NCBI GenBank assembly: GCA_026984385.1
Contig: JALSSH010000007.1
Location: 1-5,796 of the forward strand
Direction of reading: 5' to 3'
DNA from: Ardenticatenia bacterium
Lineage (GTDB): Bacteria > Chloroflexota > Anaerolineae > Aggregatilineales > Aggregatilineaceae
Length of the DNA stretch: 5,796 nucleotides
In this document: piece after piece, positions 1 through 5,796 of the stretch
Layout of the letters: every line of letters starts with the position of its first letter
Position numbering within the stretch: the first letter of the stretch is position 1
Translations under genes and position numbers: made by a program
The notes under the pieces: generated by a model
Told to the model about the DNA's origin: nothing
The model's input: only the letters and a program-made list of their open reading frames with translations
Database searches by the model: none

Positions 1-894
1 AACCCTACCCCGCTCATGGGGGGGCTGGCGATCTACGGTGCGTTTGTAGTGGCGCTGGCGCTTTTTAGCCCCCCGGGTTACTTGATCGAGTTTGGGGCGG
101 TGCTGGCGAGCACGTTTTGGTTGGTGCTGGTCGGTTTTCTGGACGACCGCAACGGCATGAGTCCCTGGGTCAAGATGGGGGGGCAACTGGTCGCGGGCGT
201 GGTGGTCGTGGCGGCGGGCATTCGCGTTGGGGTGTTTCCCTGGCTGTGGCTCAACGTGGCCGTGACGCTTTTCTGGCTGGTCGGCATCACCAACGCGATC
301 AACTTTCTGGACAACATGGACGGCCTGGCAGCAGGCATCACGGCGATTGCGTCGTTTTTCTTCTTTGTGCTGGCTGTGCAAGAAGAGCTGAGCTTGGTGA
401 GCAGCCTGGCCGCCGCCCTGATGGGTGCTTCGGTTGGTTTTCTGCTGTATAACTTCAACCCGGCCTCAACCTTTATGGGCGATATGGGGAGCATGGTTTT
501 GGGCTTTGTGCTGGCCGTGCTGGCGATCAAGTTGGACTTCCGCACGCCGAAAAGCGAGGCGGCAACCTGGCTTGTGCCGATTGTGATACTCGGGCTGCCC
601 GTCTTTGATACGTCGCTGGTCGTTTTTACCCGGCTGCGCGAAGGGCGTTCCCCGATGCAAGCGGGCAAAGACCACACCTCGCACCGCTTAGTCAGCTTAG
701 GGCTAAGCACGCGCGCCGCCGTCTTGACGCTCTACGCGGTATGCGTTGGGTTGGGGCTGGTCGCGCTGACACTGGCGCGCGCCGACTTGCGCCAAGCAAG
801 TTGGATTATCGCGGGGTTGCTTGCCGTTGCGCTGGGGGCGTTTGTCTTCATGGAACTGATCTATATCCGCGCGCAACGCGCCGCGCATCACTGA
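1..894 (+). CDS. Polyprenyl-phosphate sugar-1-phosphate transferase (MraY/WecA/TagO-like), 5' partial
   Basis: Integral membrane enzyme of the polyprenyl-phosphate N-acetylhexosamine-1-phosphate transferase superfamily. The family moves a sugar-1-phosphate from a UDP-sugar to undecaprenyl phosphate, the first committed step of many surface glycans. The frame is open from base 1 and reads NPTPLMGGLAIYG, the conserved PTPxxGG segment, so the ATG at base 16 is internal. By family length roughly 40-50 N-terminal residues are missing. Visible motifs: the aspartate pair in GFLDDRNG (DD at bases 142-147); NAINFLDNMDGLAAG with the two loop aspartates (292-336); YNFNPASTFMGDMGS (about 448-492); and a late cytoplasmic KDHTSH (667-684), where TagO/WecA carry HIHH. 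Hydrophobic segments separate these loops as in the family. The sugar donor cannot be read from sequence. The next gene starts 10 bases after the stop. Family call is secure; the exact role (WecA, TagO or other initiating enzyme) is open. Confidence 0.93.
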   Translation, partial: NPTPLMGGLAIYGAFVVALALFSPPGYLIEFGAVLASTFWLVLVGFLDDRNGMSPWVKMGGQLVAGVVVVAAGIRVGVFPWLWLNVAVTLFWLVGITNAINFLDNMDGLAAGITAIASFFFFVLAVQEELSLVSSLAAALMGASVGFLLYNFNPASTFMGDMGSMVLGFVLAVLAIKLDFRTPKSEAATWLVPIVILGLPVFDTSLVVFTRLREGRSPMQAGKDHTSHRLVSLGLSTRAAVLTLYAVCVGLGLVALTLARADLRQASWIIAGLLAVALGAFVFMELIYIRAQRAAHH

Positions 895-899
895 AGGGA
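894..899 (+). promoter_or_regulatory. Ribosome binding site for the epimerase gene
   Basis: AAGGGA begins on the last base of the upstream stop codon and lies 5 bases before the ATG at 905. It supports 905 as the epimerase start. Its position over the preceding stop suits re-initiation by ribosomes finishing the transferase gene. Confidence 0.6.
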
Positions 900-904
900 A
901 CTCT

Positions 905-1861
905 ATGCCGCAGAATGAGCGCCACACCTATTTGATAACGGGCGGGGCGGGCTTTATCGGCTCGCACATGGTAGACGAGCTGTTGGCGCGCGGACACCAC
1001 GTGCGCGTCATTGACAATTTTTCCACCGGCAAGCGCGAAAACCTGGCGCACGTGCGCGAGCGCATCACGCTTTACGAACGCAGCATCACCGAGCGGGCCG
1101 CGTTGGATGCGGCGATGGCGGGCGTGGACTATGTGCTGCATCTGGCGGCGCTGGCCTCTGTGCCGCGTTCGGTCGCCGACCCGCTGAGCAGCAATGAGCA
1201 TAACGTCACCGGCACGCTTAACGTGCTGTTGGCCGCGCGAGACGCAGGCGTTCGGCGCGTAGTCTACGCCGGATCGTCCTCCGCCTATGGCAACGTGGAC
1301 GCGCCGCGCAAGTCTGAGGATTTGTGCCCGCAGCCGCTCTCTCCGTATGCGGTCGCCAAGTTGACCGGCGAGCAATATTGCCGCGTCTTCACGCACGTTT
1401 ACGGCCTGGAAACGGTCGTGGTGCGCTACTTCAACGTCTTTGGGCCGCGCCAAGACCCGTCTTCCCCGTATTCTGCCGTGATCCCGAAGTTCATCGCGGC
1501 GATGCTGCGCGGACAGTCACCCACTGTGGAAGGCGACGGCCTGCAATCGCGCGACTTTACCTATGTGGCGAACGTGGTGCAGGGCACGCTTTTGGCCTGC
1601 CACGCGCCGAACGTGGCCGGCGAGGTTTTCAACATCGCGCTGGGCGGGCAGATCACGCTGTTGGAGATGATCGCGTCGCTCAACGAGCTACTGGGCACGC
1701 AGATCGCGCCGACGTTTGTCGCGCCGCGCCCGGGCGACGTGCGCCATTCGCGCGCGGACATCCGCAAAGCGCGCGAGCGGCTGAGTTACACGCCACAGGT
1801 GGACTTCCGCGAGGGGTTGGCGCGCACGCTGGCCTGGTATAGGGAGGCGATGACCGAGTGA
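905..1861 (+). CDS. NAD-dependent UDP-hexose 4-epimerase, WbpP/GalE-like
   Basis: Extended short-chain dehydrogenase/reductase, 318 residues, cytosolic. It should interconvert UDP-Glc(NAc) and UDP-Gal(NAc) through an NAD-bound 4-keto intermediate and feed galacto-configured sugars to the neighbouring transferases. Seen: Rossmann loop TGGAGFIGSH (12-21); Asp37 at the end of the second strand, placed to bind the adenosine ribose; SSSAYG (124-129) supplying the catalytic serine; Tyr148-x3-Lys152 catalytic pair; RYFNVFGPRQDP (174-185); GDGLQSRDFTYV (210-221); and GDVRHSRADI (277-286). The last three blocks resemble the UDP-GlcNAc 4-epimerase WbpP more than E. coli GalE. Ser282 falls where GalE has the bulky gatekeeper Tyr299, so an N-acetyl group should be tolerated. 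The ATG start has a good ribosome site and the GTG of the next gene overlaps its stop. Related 4,6-dehydratases or uronate epimerases are less likely. Activity class is well supported; the substrate is inferred. Confidence 0.9.
   Translation: MPQNERHTYLITGGAGFIGSHMVDELLARGHHVRVIDNFSTGKRENLAHVRERITLYERSITERAALDAAMAGVDYVLHLAALASVPRSVADPLSSNEHNVTGTLNVLLAARDAGVRRVVYAGSSSAYGNVDAPRKSEDLCPQPLSPYAVAKLTGEQYCRVFTHVYGLETVVVRYFNVFGPRQDPSSPYSAVIPKFIAAMLRGQSPTVEGDGLQSRDFTYVANVVQGTLLACHAPNVAGEVFNIALGGQITLLEMIASLNELLGTQIAPTFVAPRPGDVRHSRADIRKARERLSYTPQVDFREGLARTLAWYREAMTE
1841..1847 (+). promoter_or_regulatory. Ribosome binding site for the first GT4 gene
   Basis: AGGGAGG, a near-complete Shine-Dalgarno sequence inside the end of the epimerase gene, lies 10 bases before the GTG at 1858. 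It favours that GTG. The ATG at 1850 is in the same frame as the epimerase stop-side TGA and gives only a three-codon peptide, so it is not a useful start. Confidence 0.65.
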
Positions 1862-3012
1862 GCGCAAACGTGCAGCGCGTCATCCACGTGATCAAAATCG
1901 CGGGCGTGGCGGGCGCAGAGCGGCACTTGCTGGCGCTTGCGGCGGGGCAACGTGCCCAGGGCGTGGACGCGCGCATCTGGGCTTTGCTGGCCGAAGGTCG
2001 CCGCGTGCCCGCCTTCGAGGAAATGACCCGCGCGCGCGGCATTCCGCTGGAAACGCTACCCATCCGCGGTCATTTCGACCGCCATCTGTTGCCTGCGCTC
2101 ACCGAAAAGCTCTACGACGCTGCGCCCGACTTGGTGCACACCCATCTGCTCCACGCCGATTTGTACGGCGTCAACGCGGCTCGTGCGGCGGGCGTGCCGT
2201 ATGTGGTCAGCTCCCGCCACAATGACAACCGCGCTTTGCGACACCTGTTAGCGCGCAAGATCAATCGGCGCATGTGGCAAAAGGTGGACGCGGGCATCGC
2301 GATCTCCGAAGCTGTGCGCCAGTTTGTTTTGCGCACCGAAGGCGCACCGCCGCAAAAGCTCTGCACCATCCACTACGGGCTGGACCCGCAAACGGTCAGC
2401 GCGCCGACGGACGCGCGGGCGCGTTTGCGCGCAGAGCTGGGCTTGTCGGAAAGCACGTTGTTGGTGGGGTCGGTGTGTCGGCTCATTCCCGTGAAGCGTA
2501 TTGACGACGGGTTACGAGGCTTTGCGCACATTGTGGGTGACTTCCCCGCAGTGCATTACGTTATTGCGGGCACAGGGCCTCAAGCGCCTGCATTACGCCG
2601 ATTGGCTCATAAACTTGGGATTGCTGAGCATGTGCATTTCCTTGGTTGGCGAGATGACCCCAGCCCTGTGTTTGCGGCGCTGGATGTGTTGCTTGCGCCG
2701 TCATTGCGAGAGGGCTTCGGCCTGATCTTCCTGGAAGCGATGGCGTTGGGCGTGCCGATAGTCGCCACGCGAGTTAGCGCCATTCCGGAGGTGGTCGCCG
2801 ATGGAGAAACCGGCTGGCTTGTCCCGCCGCGTGACCCCGCTGCCATTGCCGCCGCCTTGCGCCAAGCGCTGAGCGATCCCAAACGTCGCCGCGCCTTCGG
2901 CCAGGCAGGCCGCCGCCGTTTGGAAACGCGCTTTACCGTGCAGCGCATGGTCGAACGCACATTGACGCTCTACCGTCATTTGGACAGCTCCACGCCATGC
3001 GCCACGCTATAA
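1858..3012 (+). CDS. GT4 family glycosyltransferase (GT-B fold)
   Basis: Retaining glycosyltransferase of 384 residues, expected at the cytoplasmic face of the membrane, moving a sugar from a nucleotide donor to the growing lipid-linked glycan. The N-terminal acceptor domain opens with VIHVIKIAGVAGAERHLL (8-25), a glycine-rich loop common in GT4 enzymes, followed by PDLVHTHLLHADLYG (90-104). The C-terminal donor domain has VCRLIPVKRID (206-216), with Arg208 and Lys213 placed to hold the donor diphosphate, then HFLGWRDD (260-267) and the E-x7-E signature in REGFGLIFLEAM (Glu285, Glu293). The ending at LYRHL is typical for the family. The GTG start overlaps the epimerase stop as GTGA, with a strong ribosome site upstream. 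Donor, acceptor and linkage cannot be read from sequence. Codon use changes visibly between about 2500 and 2720, within the donor domain. No transmembrane segment or signal peptide is evident. Confidence 0.9.
   Translation: MSANVQRVIHVIKIAGVAGAERHLLALAAGQRAQGVDARIWALLAEGRRVPAFEEMTRARGIPLETLPIRGHFDRHLLPALTEKLYDAAPDLVHTHLLHADLYGVNAARAAGVPYVVSSRHNDNRALRHLLARKINRRMWQKVDAGIAISEAVRQFVLRTEGAPPQKLCTIHYGLDPQTVSAPTDARARLRAELGLSESTLLVGSVCRLIPVKRIDDGLRGFAHIVGDFPAVHYVIAGTGPQAPALRRLAHKLGIAEHVHFLGWRDDPSPVFAALDVLLAPSLREGFGLIFLEAMALGVPIVATRVSAIPEVVADGETGWLVPPRDPAAIAAALRQALSDPKRRRAFGQAGRRRLETRFTVQRMVERTLTLYRHLDSSTPCATL
2500..2720 (+). other. Patch of atypical codon use inside the first GT4 gene
   Basis: By eye this stretch is richer in A+T-ending codons (CAT, CTT, ATT, GAT, CGA, TTA, CCT) than the GCG/GGC/CTG-rich sequence on either side. 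The reading frame and conserved GT4 motifs are intact across it. It may mark an imported or recombined segment of the donor domain, or only local codon variation. No statistic was computed. Confidence 0.35.
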
Positions 3013-4190
3013 CCTCACCCCCCCGCCCGATCCGCGTCATGCGCATTATCGCCCGCCTGAATGTGGGCGGTCCTGCGCTGCACGTCGCCATCCTGACCGA
3101 ACGGCTAGGCCCGCCGGACTTCGAGAGCTTGTTGGTGTGCGGGCACGTAGGGCCACACGAGGGCGATATGGCGTACTTGTTGGACGAGCGCGGCATCACT
3201 CCGCGCTACATTCCGCAACTGGGCCGCGCGCTTTCCCCCTGGCGAGACGTGATGACGCTGGTCAAGCTCTGGCGGCTGATGCGCCGCTGGCAGCCGGACG
3301 TGGTCCACACGCACACGGCCAAAGCGGGTTTTGTGGGGCGCGTGGCGGCGTGGTTAGCGGGCGTGCCAGTGCGCGTGCACACCTTTCACGGCCACGTCTT
3401 TCGCGGCTACTTCGGCCCGCTCCAAACGCGGCTTTTCCTGGCGTTGGAGCGGTTGGCCGCGCGTCTTTCCGACCGCTTGATCACGATCAGTCCACAGCTC
3501 CGCGACGAGCTGGTGGAAATGTACCGCGTTGCGCGGGCGGAAAAATTCGCCGTTATTCCGCTGGGGCTGGAGCTGCGCCCCTACTTGGAAACACCGCGCG
3601 GGCAAGGCGCTTTCCGCGCCCGCTACGGCATCCCTGCCGAAGCGCCGCTCATCGGCATTGTCGGGCGGCTTGTGCCGATCAAAAACCACGCCCTTTTCCT
3701 GGCGATGGCTGCACGGCTGCGCCAACGTTTGCCTGAGGCGCGCTTCGTGATCGTGGGCGACGGCGAGTTGCGCGCGACGTTGGAAGCACAAGCCCGCGCG
3801 CTCGGCCTGGCGGGCGCGGTGCGCTTCAGCGGCTTTTTGCGCGATCTGCGCCCTGTGTATAGCGACTTGGACGTGCTAGTGATCGCCTCGGACAACGAGG
3901 GTACGCCGGTTTCGATCATCGAGGCGCTGGCGGCGGGCGTGCCGGTGGCGGCGACGGCGGTCGGCGGCGTGCCGGACTTGTTGCGCGGCGGCGAGCGCGG
4001 CCAACTTGCCCCTGCTGGCGACGCGGACGCGCTGTCCGAGGCGGTCTTGGCGGCGCTGCAAACGCACAACCTCACGCGGCAGGAGGCGTTGCGGCAGGAG
4101 ATCGCGGCAGAATACGGCGCGCAGCGCTTGGCGCGCGACCTGGCGACGCTTTACCGGCAATTGCTGCGCGAAAAGGGGCGTTTGCCGTGA
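2997..4190 (+). CDS. GT4 family glycosyltransferase, second type (GT-B fold)
   Basis: Second retaining glycosyltransferase, 397 residues, probably adding another sugar to the same lipid-linked glycan in the cytoplasm. The first strand and acceptor loop read MRIIARLNVGGPALHV (15-30). They are followed by PDVVHTHTAKAGFVGR (100-115) and HTFHGHVFRGYF (128-139), which mark a different subgroup from the preceding gene. The donor domain shows IVGRLVPIKNH (221-231), with Arg224 and Lys229, then VGDGELR (253-259), FSGFLRD (277-283) and the E-x7-E signature in NEGTPVSIIEAL (Glu301, Glu309). The longest start, ATG 2997, overlaps the previous gene by 16 bases but has no convincing ribosome site. ATG 3039, just before the first strand, would remove 14 residues and leave a 26-base gap; it also lacks a clear site. 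The start is therefore uncertain while the family is secure. The stop overlaps the next gene's GTG. Substrates are unknown. Confidence 0.9.
   Translation: MRHAITSPPRPIRVMRIIARLNVGGPALHVAILTERLGPPDFESLLVCGHVGPHEGDMAYLLDERGITPRYIPQLGRALSPWRDVMTLVKLWRLMRRWQPDVVHTHTAKAGFVGRVAAWLAGVPVRVHTFHGHVFRGYFGPLQTRLFLALERLAARLSDRLITISPQLRDELVEMYRVARAEKFAVIPLGLELRPYLETPRGQGAFRARYGIPAEAPLIGIVGRLVPIKNHALFLAMAARLRQRLPEARFVIVGDGELRATLEAQARALGLAGAVRFSGFLRDLRPVYSDLDVLVIASDNEGTPVSIIEALAAGVPVAATAVGGVPDLLRGGERGQLAPAGDADALSEAVLAALQTHNLTRQEALRQEIAAEYGAQRLARDLATLYRQLLREKGRLP
4173..4178 (+). promoter_or_regulatory. Ribosome binding site for the GT-C-like gene
   Basis: AAGGGG within the last codons of the second GT4 gene lies 8 bases before the GTG at 4187. 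It supports this GTG over the downstream in-frame GTG 4208 and ATG 4214, which would cut the residues just ahead of the first membrane helix. Confidence 0.6.
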
Positions 4191-5796
4191 ACCTTTCCAC
4201 GTCACCCGTGCCGATGCGCCGTTGGGCTATCGGGTTGAGCCTGGTGGCGTTTCTCGTCGCTTGCTACATGCTCACTTACAACGGCTACGCCTACAGCCGC
4301 GATGAGTGGTTTCTCTTTGACGCCACCGAGAGCTTCGCACGGCGCGGCACATTGGAACTCAACTTCGAGTTTGACGCTTTTCCCCCACTCAGCGCACGCC
4401 AGGCGCGCCCCCCCACCGTAGACGCCGAGCCGCTCCAGCCGATCCTGGCCGCGCCGCTGTTTTTGTTGGCGCAAGCGTTGCCCGAGATCGGCTTGGCCCA
4501 AGCGGTTTGGACGTTTAACGTGTTGCTCACCGCGTTGACGGCGGGCGTGCTCTACGCTTACGGCTTGACGTTGGGCTATCGGGCGCGGGTAGCCGCGCTG
4601 GTCGCGTTGAGCTACGGGCTGGGCAGCATCGCCTGGCCGTATAGCCGCACGTTTTTCCGCGAGCCGCTTTTTACGCTGCTGGCGCTGCTGAGCGCTTATG
4701 GGTTGCGGCGTGTGCGCGCGGAGCTTGCCCAGGGCAAGCGTCCGTTCAAAGCGGCGCTGGCGTTTGTCGGCGCGTTTGCGGCGATGTTGCTGGCGAAGGA
4801 AGCGGCGTTGTTGTTGCTGCCCGCGTTGGTGTTGGAAGCCGTGCCCACGCTGGGGCGACGTGTGCACCTCAACCGCCGCACCGCCGCCGCGTTGATTACG
4901 CTGGCGCTGGTTAGCGTGGTGCTGGTGCTGGCCGTGCTTAATTTGGATACGTGGTTCGGGCTGGAAATTCGGCGTTGGAACATGAGCGGACGGCTGCACA
5001 GCGCGCGGGTCAACTTGGCCGGTATAACGATGGTGCTCAAAGGTTACCTCCTCAGTCCGGCGCGCAGCGTGTGGCTTTTCTCGCCGATTTTGACGTTGGG
5101 GCTGGCGGGAGCTTGGCGGTGGGCGCGTCAAGGGCGCTGGCGGGAAGCGCTGTTGCCCGCTGTGACCTTAGGCGGGCTTCTGATCGGTTATGCGTTGGGG
5201 CGCGGCCCCGCTCAGTGGTACGGTGGCACAGGCTGGGGAGCGCGCTATCTGATCCCCGCCGCGCCGTTTCTGGCGTTGTGGCTGCTGCCCGTCTACGCGG
5301 CGCTGATGCGAGCGGGGACGGCGTGGTGGAAGCGCGCCGTAGCGTTGGCGCTTTTTGCGTTGAGCGTGGGCGTGCAGCTTCTGGCGGTCGCTGTGCCGGT
5401 GAACGCCTACTACGCGCACCTGGCCGCGCAAAATCCGCCCATTATCCCCTGGGAGGAGGGCGCTTGGAGCTGGCGCTGGTCGCCGTTGTGGGTCAATCTC
5501 AAGTTGCTGGGCGCGCAAACGCCGCATTGGGCTTGGCGGCAAGCTGTCGGCGCGGATGTGTGGCTGTTGCCCGCGCTGAGCTTGGGGCTGGCGACGTTGG
5601 CGCTGGGCTGGTTGACGTGGTGGGTGCGCCATCGCCGAGCGCACCGTGCGGCGTTTTTCGCCACGTTGGGCACGCTGGCGGTGGCGCTGGGCGCGGCGTG
5701 GTACGGCGGGCTGTATGCGGTGCGGCACGACCCGCGCTATCGGGGCGACTTTGCACCGGCGCGGGAGATGTTGACCCAGATGGAAGCGCGCTTGCA
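4187..5796 (+). CDS. Polytopic membrane protein, GT-C (family 39-like) glycosyltransferase, 3' partial
   Basis: The frame is open from GTG 4187 to the window end without a stop (536 codons); the remainder lies downstream. The start overlaps the preceding TGA as GTGA. The protein is strongly hydrophobic, with roughly 12-13 candidate membrane helices, the first at about 13-31. Right after it comes YSRDEWFLFDATESFARRG (36-54). An acidic pair (Asp39-Glu40) in the first outer loop is where GT-C enzymes place the catalytic acid. Other conserved-looking blocks are WPYSRTFFREPLF (150-162), LLAKEAALLLLP (201-212), a Pro-Ala-Arg-Ser stretch (290-293) and WYGGTGWGARYLIP (344-357); the last resembles the WxGGxxxGxRYLxP block of family 39-type proteins. 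Known GT-C enzymes use polyprenyl-phosphate sugars on the outer membrane face, which fits a role after the cytoplasmic steps. A polymerase-like or non-enzymatic membrane role cannot be excluded. Membrane nature is certain; enzyme class is moderately supported. Confidence 0.75.
   Translation, partial: MNLSTSPVPMRRWAIGLSLVAFLVACYMLTYNGYAYSRDEWFLFDATESFARRGTLELNFEFDAFPPLSARQARPPTVDAEPLQPILAAPLFLLAQALPEIGLAQAVWTFNVLLTALTAGVLYAYGLTLGYRARVAALVALSYGLGSIAWPYSRTFFREPLFTLLALLSAYGLRRVRAELAQGKRPFKAALAFVGAFAAMLLAKEAALLLLPALVLEAVPTLGRRVHLNRRTAAALITLALVSVVLVLAVLNLDTWFGLEIRRWNMSGRLHSARVNLAGITMVLKGYLLSPARSVWLFSPILTLGLAGAWRWARQGRWREALLPAVTLGGLLIGYALGRGPAQWYGGTGWGARYLIPAAPFLALWLLPVYAALMRAGTAWWKRAVALALFALSVGVQLLAVAVPVNAYYAHLAAQNPPIIPWEEGAWSWRWSPLWVNLKLLGAQTPHWAWRQAVGADVWLLPALSLGLATLALGWLTWWVRHRRAHRAAFFATLGTLAVALGAAWYGGLYAVRHDPRYRGDFAPAREMLTQMEARL

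Noticed and set aside
16..18. ATG at base 16 as the start of the first gene
   Set aside because: The frame is open to base 1 and the codons before it encode the conserved PTP of the PTPxxGG segment, so this Met is internal.
78..710. Minus-strand open frame of 210 codons opposite the initiating transferase
   Set aside because: Composition is Ser/Thr/Lys/Pro-rich with no domain or plausible ribosome site; the plus strand carries all superfamily motifs.
848..1453. Minus-strand open frame of 201 codons opposite the epimerase
   Set aside because: It is the antisense of a gene with all epimerase motifs, shows no family motif, and spans a gene junction on the other strand.
18..4414. Four seven-base G or C runs (18-24, 177-183, 3018-3024, 4408-4414) as phase-variation tracts
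   Set aside because: A rough estimate for GC-rich DNA of this length gives two to three such runs by chance, and all frames are intact. Only the run near 3018 is kept as a minor point because of its place at a gene start.
4909..4941. Repeated GTGCTG-like units in the membrane gene
   Set aside because: They encode a Val/Leu-rich membrane helix; codon repetition explains the pattern.
4202..5131. Long minus-strand open frame (309 codons) opposite the membrane protein
   Set aside because: Its product is Gln/Arg-rich low-complexity sequence with no recognisable motif. It is the complement of Leu/Ala-rich coding DNA in a GC-rich genome, and the plus-strand frame is clearly the real gene.
5168..5728. 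Minus-strand open frame of 186 codons near the window end
   Set aside because: Arg/Gln/Pro-rich low-complexity antisense of the membrane protein, with no motif.

Overview
The window is part of a tightly packed, single-strand (+) gene cluster for making a cell-surface glycan on a polyprenyl-phosphate carrier. It holds five genes, of which the first and last run off the window edges. No RNA gene, mobile element, CRISPR array, promoter or terminator can be seen. There is no gene-free stretch longer than about ten bases, so any promoter must lie upstream of base 1.

Layout: (1) bases 1-894, the 3' part of a membrane polyprenyl-phosphate sugar-1-phosphate transferase (MraY/WecA/TagO superfamily), which would load the first sugar phosphate onto the lipid carrier. 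(2) 905-1861, an NAD-dependent UDP-hexose 4-epimerase resembling the UDP-GlcNAc epimerase WbpP. (3) 1858-3012 and (4) 2997-4190, two GT4 glycosyltransferases of different subtypes, each with the E-x7-E nucleotide-sugar signature. (5) 4187 to the window end, a large polytopic membrane protein with GT-C (family 39-like) features, open at its 3' end. Junctions are a 10-base gap, a 4-base GTGA overlap, a 16-base overlap (or a 26-base gap if a later start is used) and another GTGA overlap, as expected for a co-transcribed, translationally coupled operon.

Inferred flow: the epimerase supplies a galacto-configured UDP-sugar, probably able to be UDP-GalNAc. The membrane transferase starts the lipid-linked glycan, and the two GT4 enzymes extend it on the cytoplasmic face. 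The GT-C protein would act at the outer face with a polyprenyl-phosphate sugar donor. No flippase, polymerase, chain-length regulator or oligosaccharyltransferase is in view, so capsule, teichoic-acid-like polymer, exopolysaccharide and protein glycosylation all remain possible.

Organism: the DNA is GC-rich by eye, with GTG starts and heavy use of GCG, GGC, CTG and TTG codons. The style of the GT-C protein and of the HTSH-type initiating transferase recalls Chloroflexota (Anaerolineae-like) genomes. This assignment is an inference from family resemblance and is only moderately secure.

No wholly new system is visible. The points most worth following are the substrate pocket of the epimerase, the variant motifs of the initiating transferase, the role of the GT-C protein, and a patch of atypical codon use inside the first GT4 gene.
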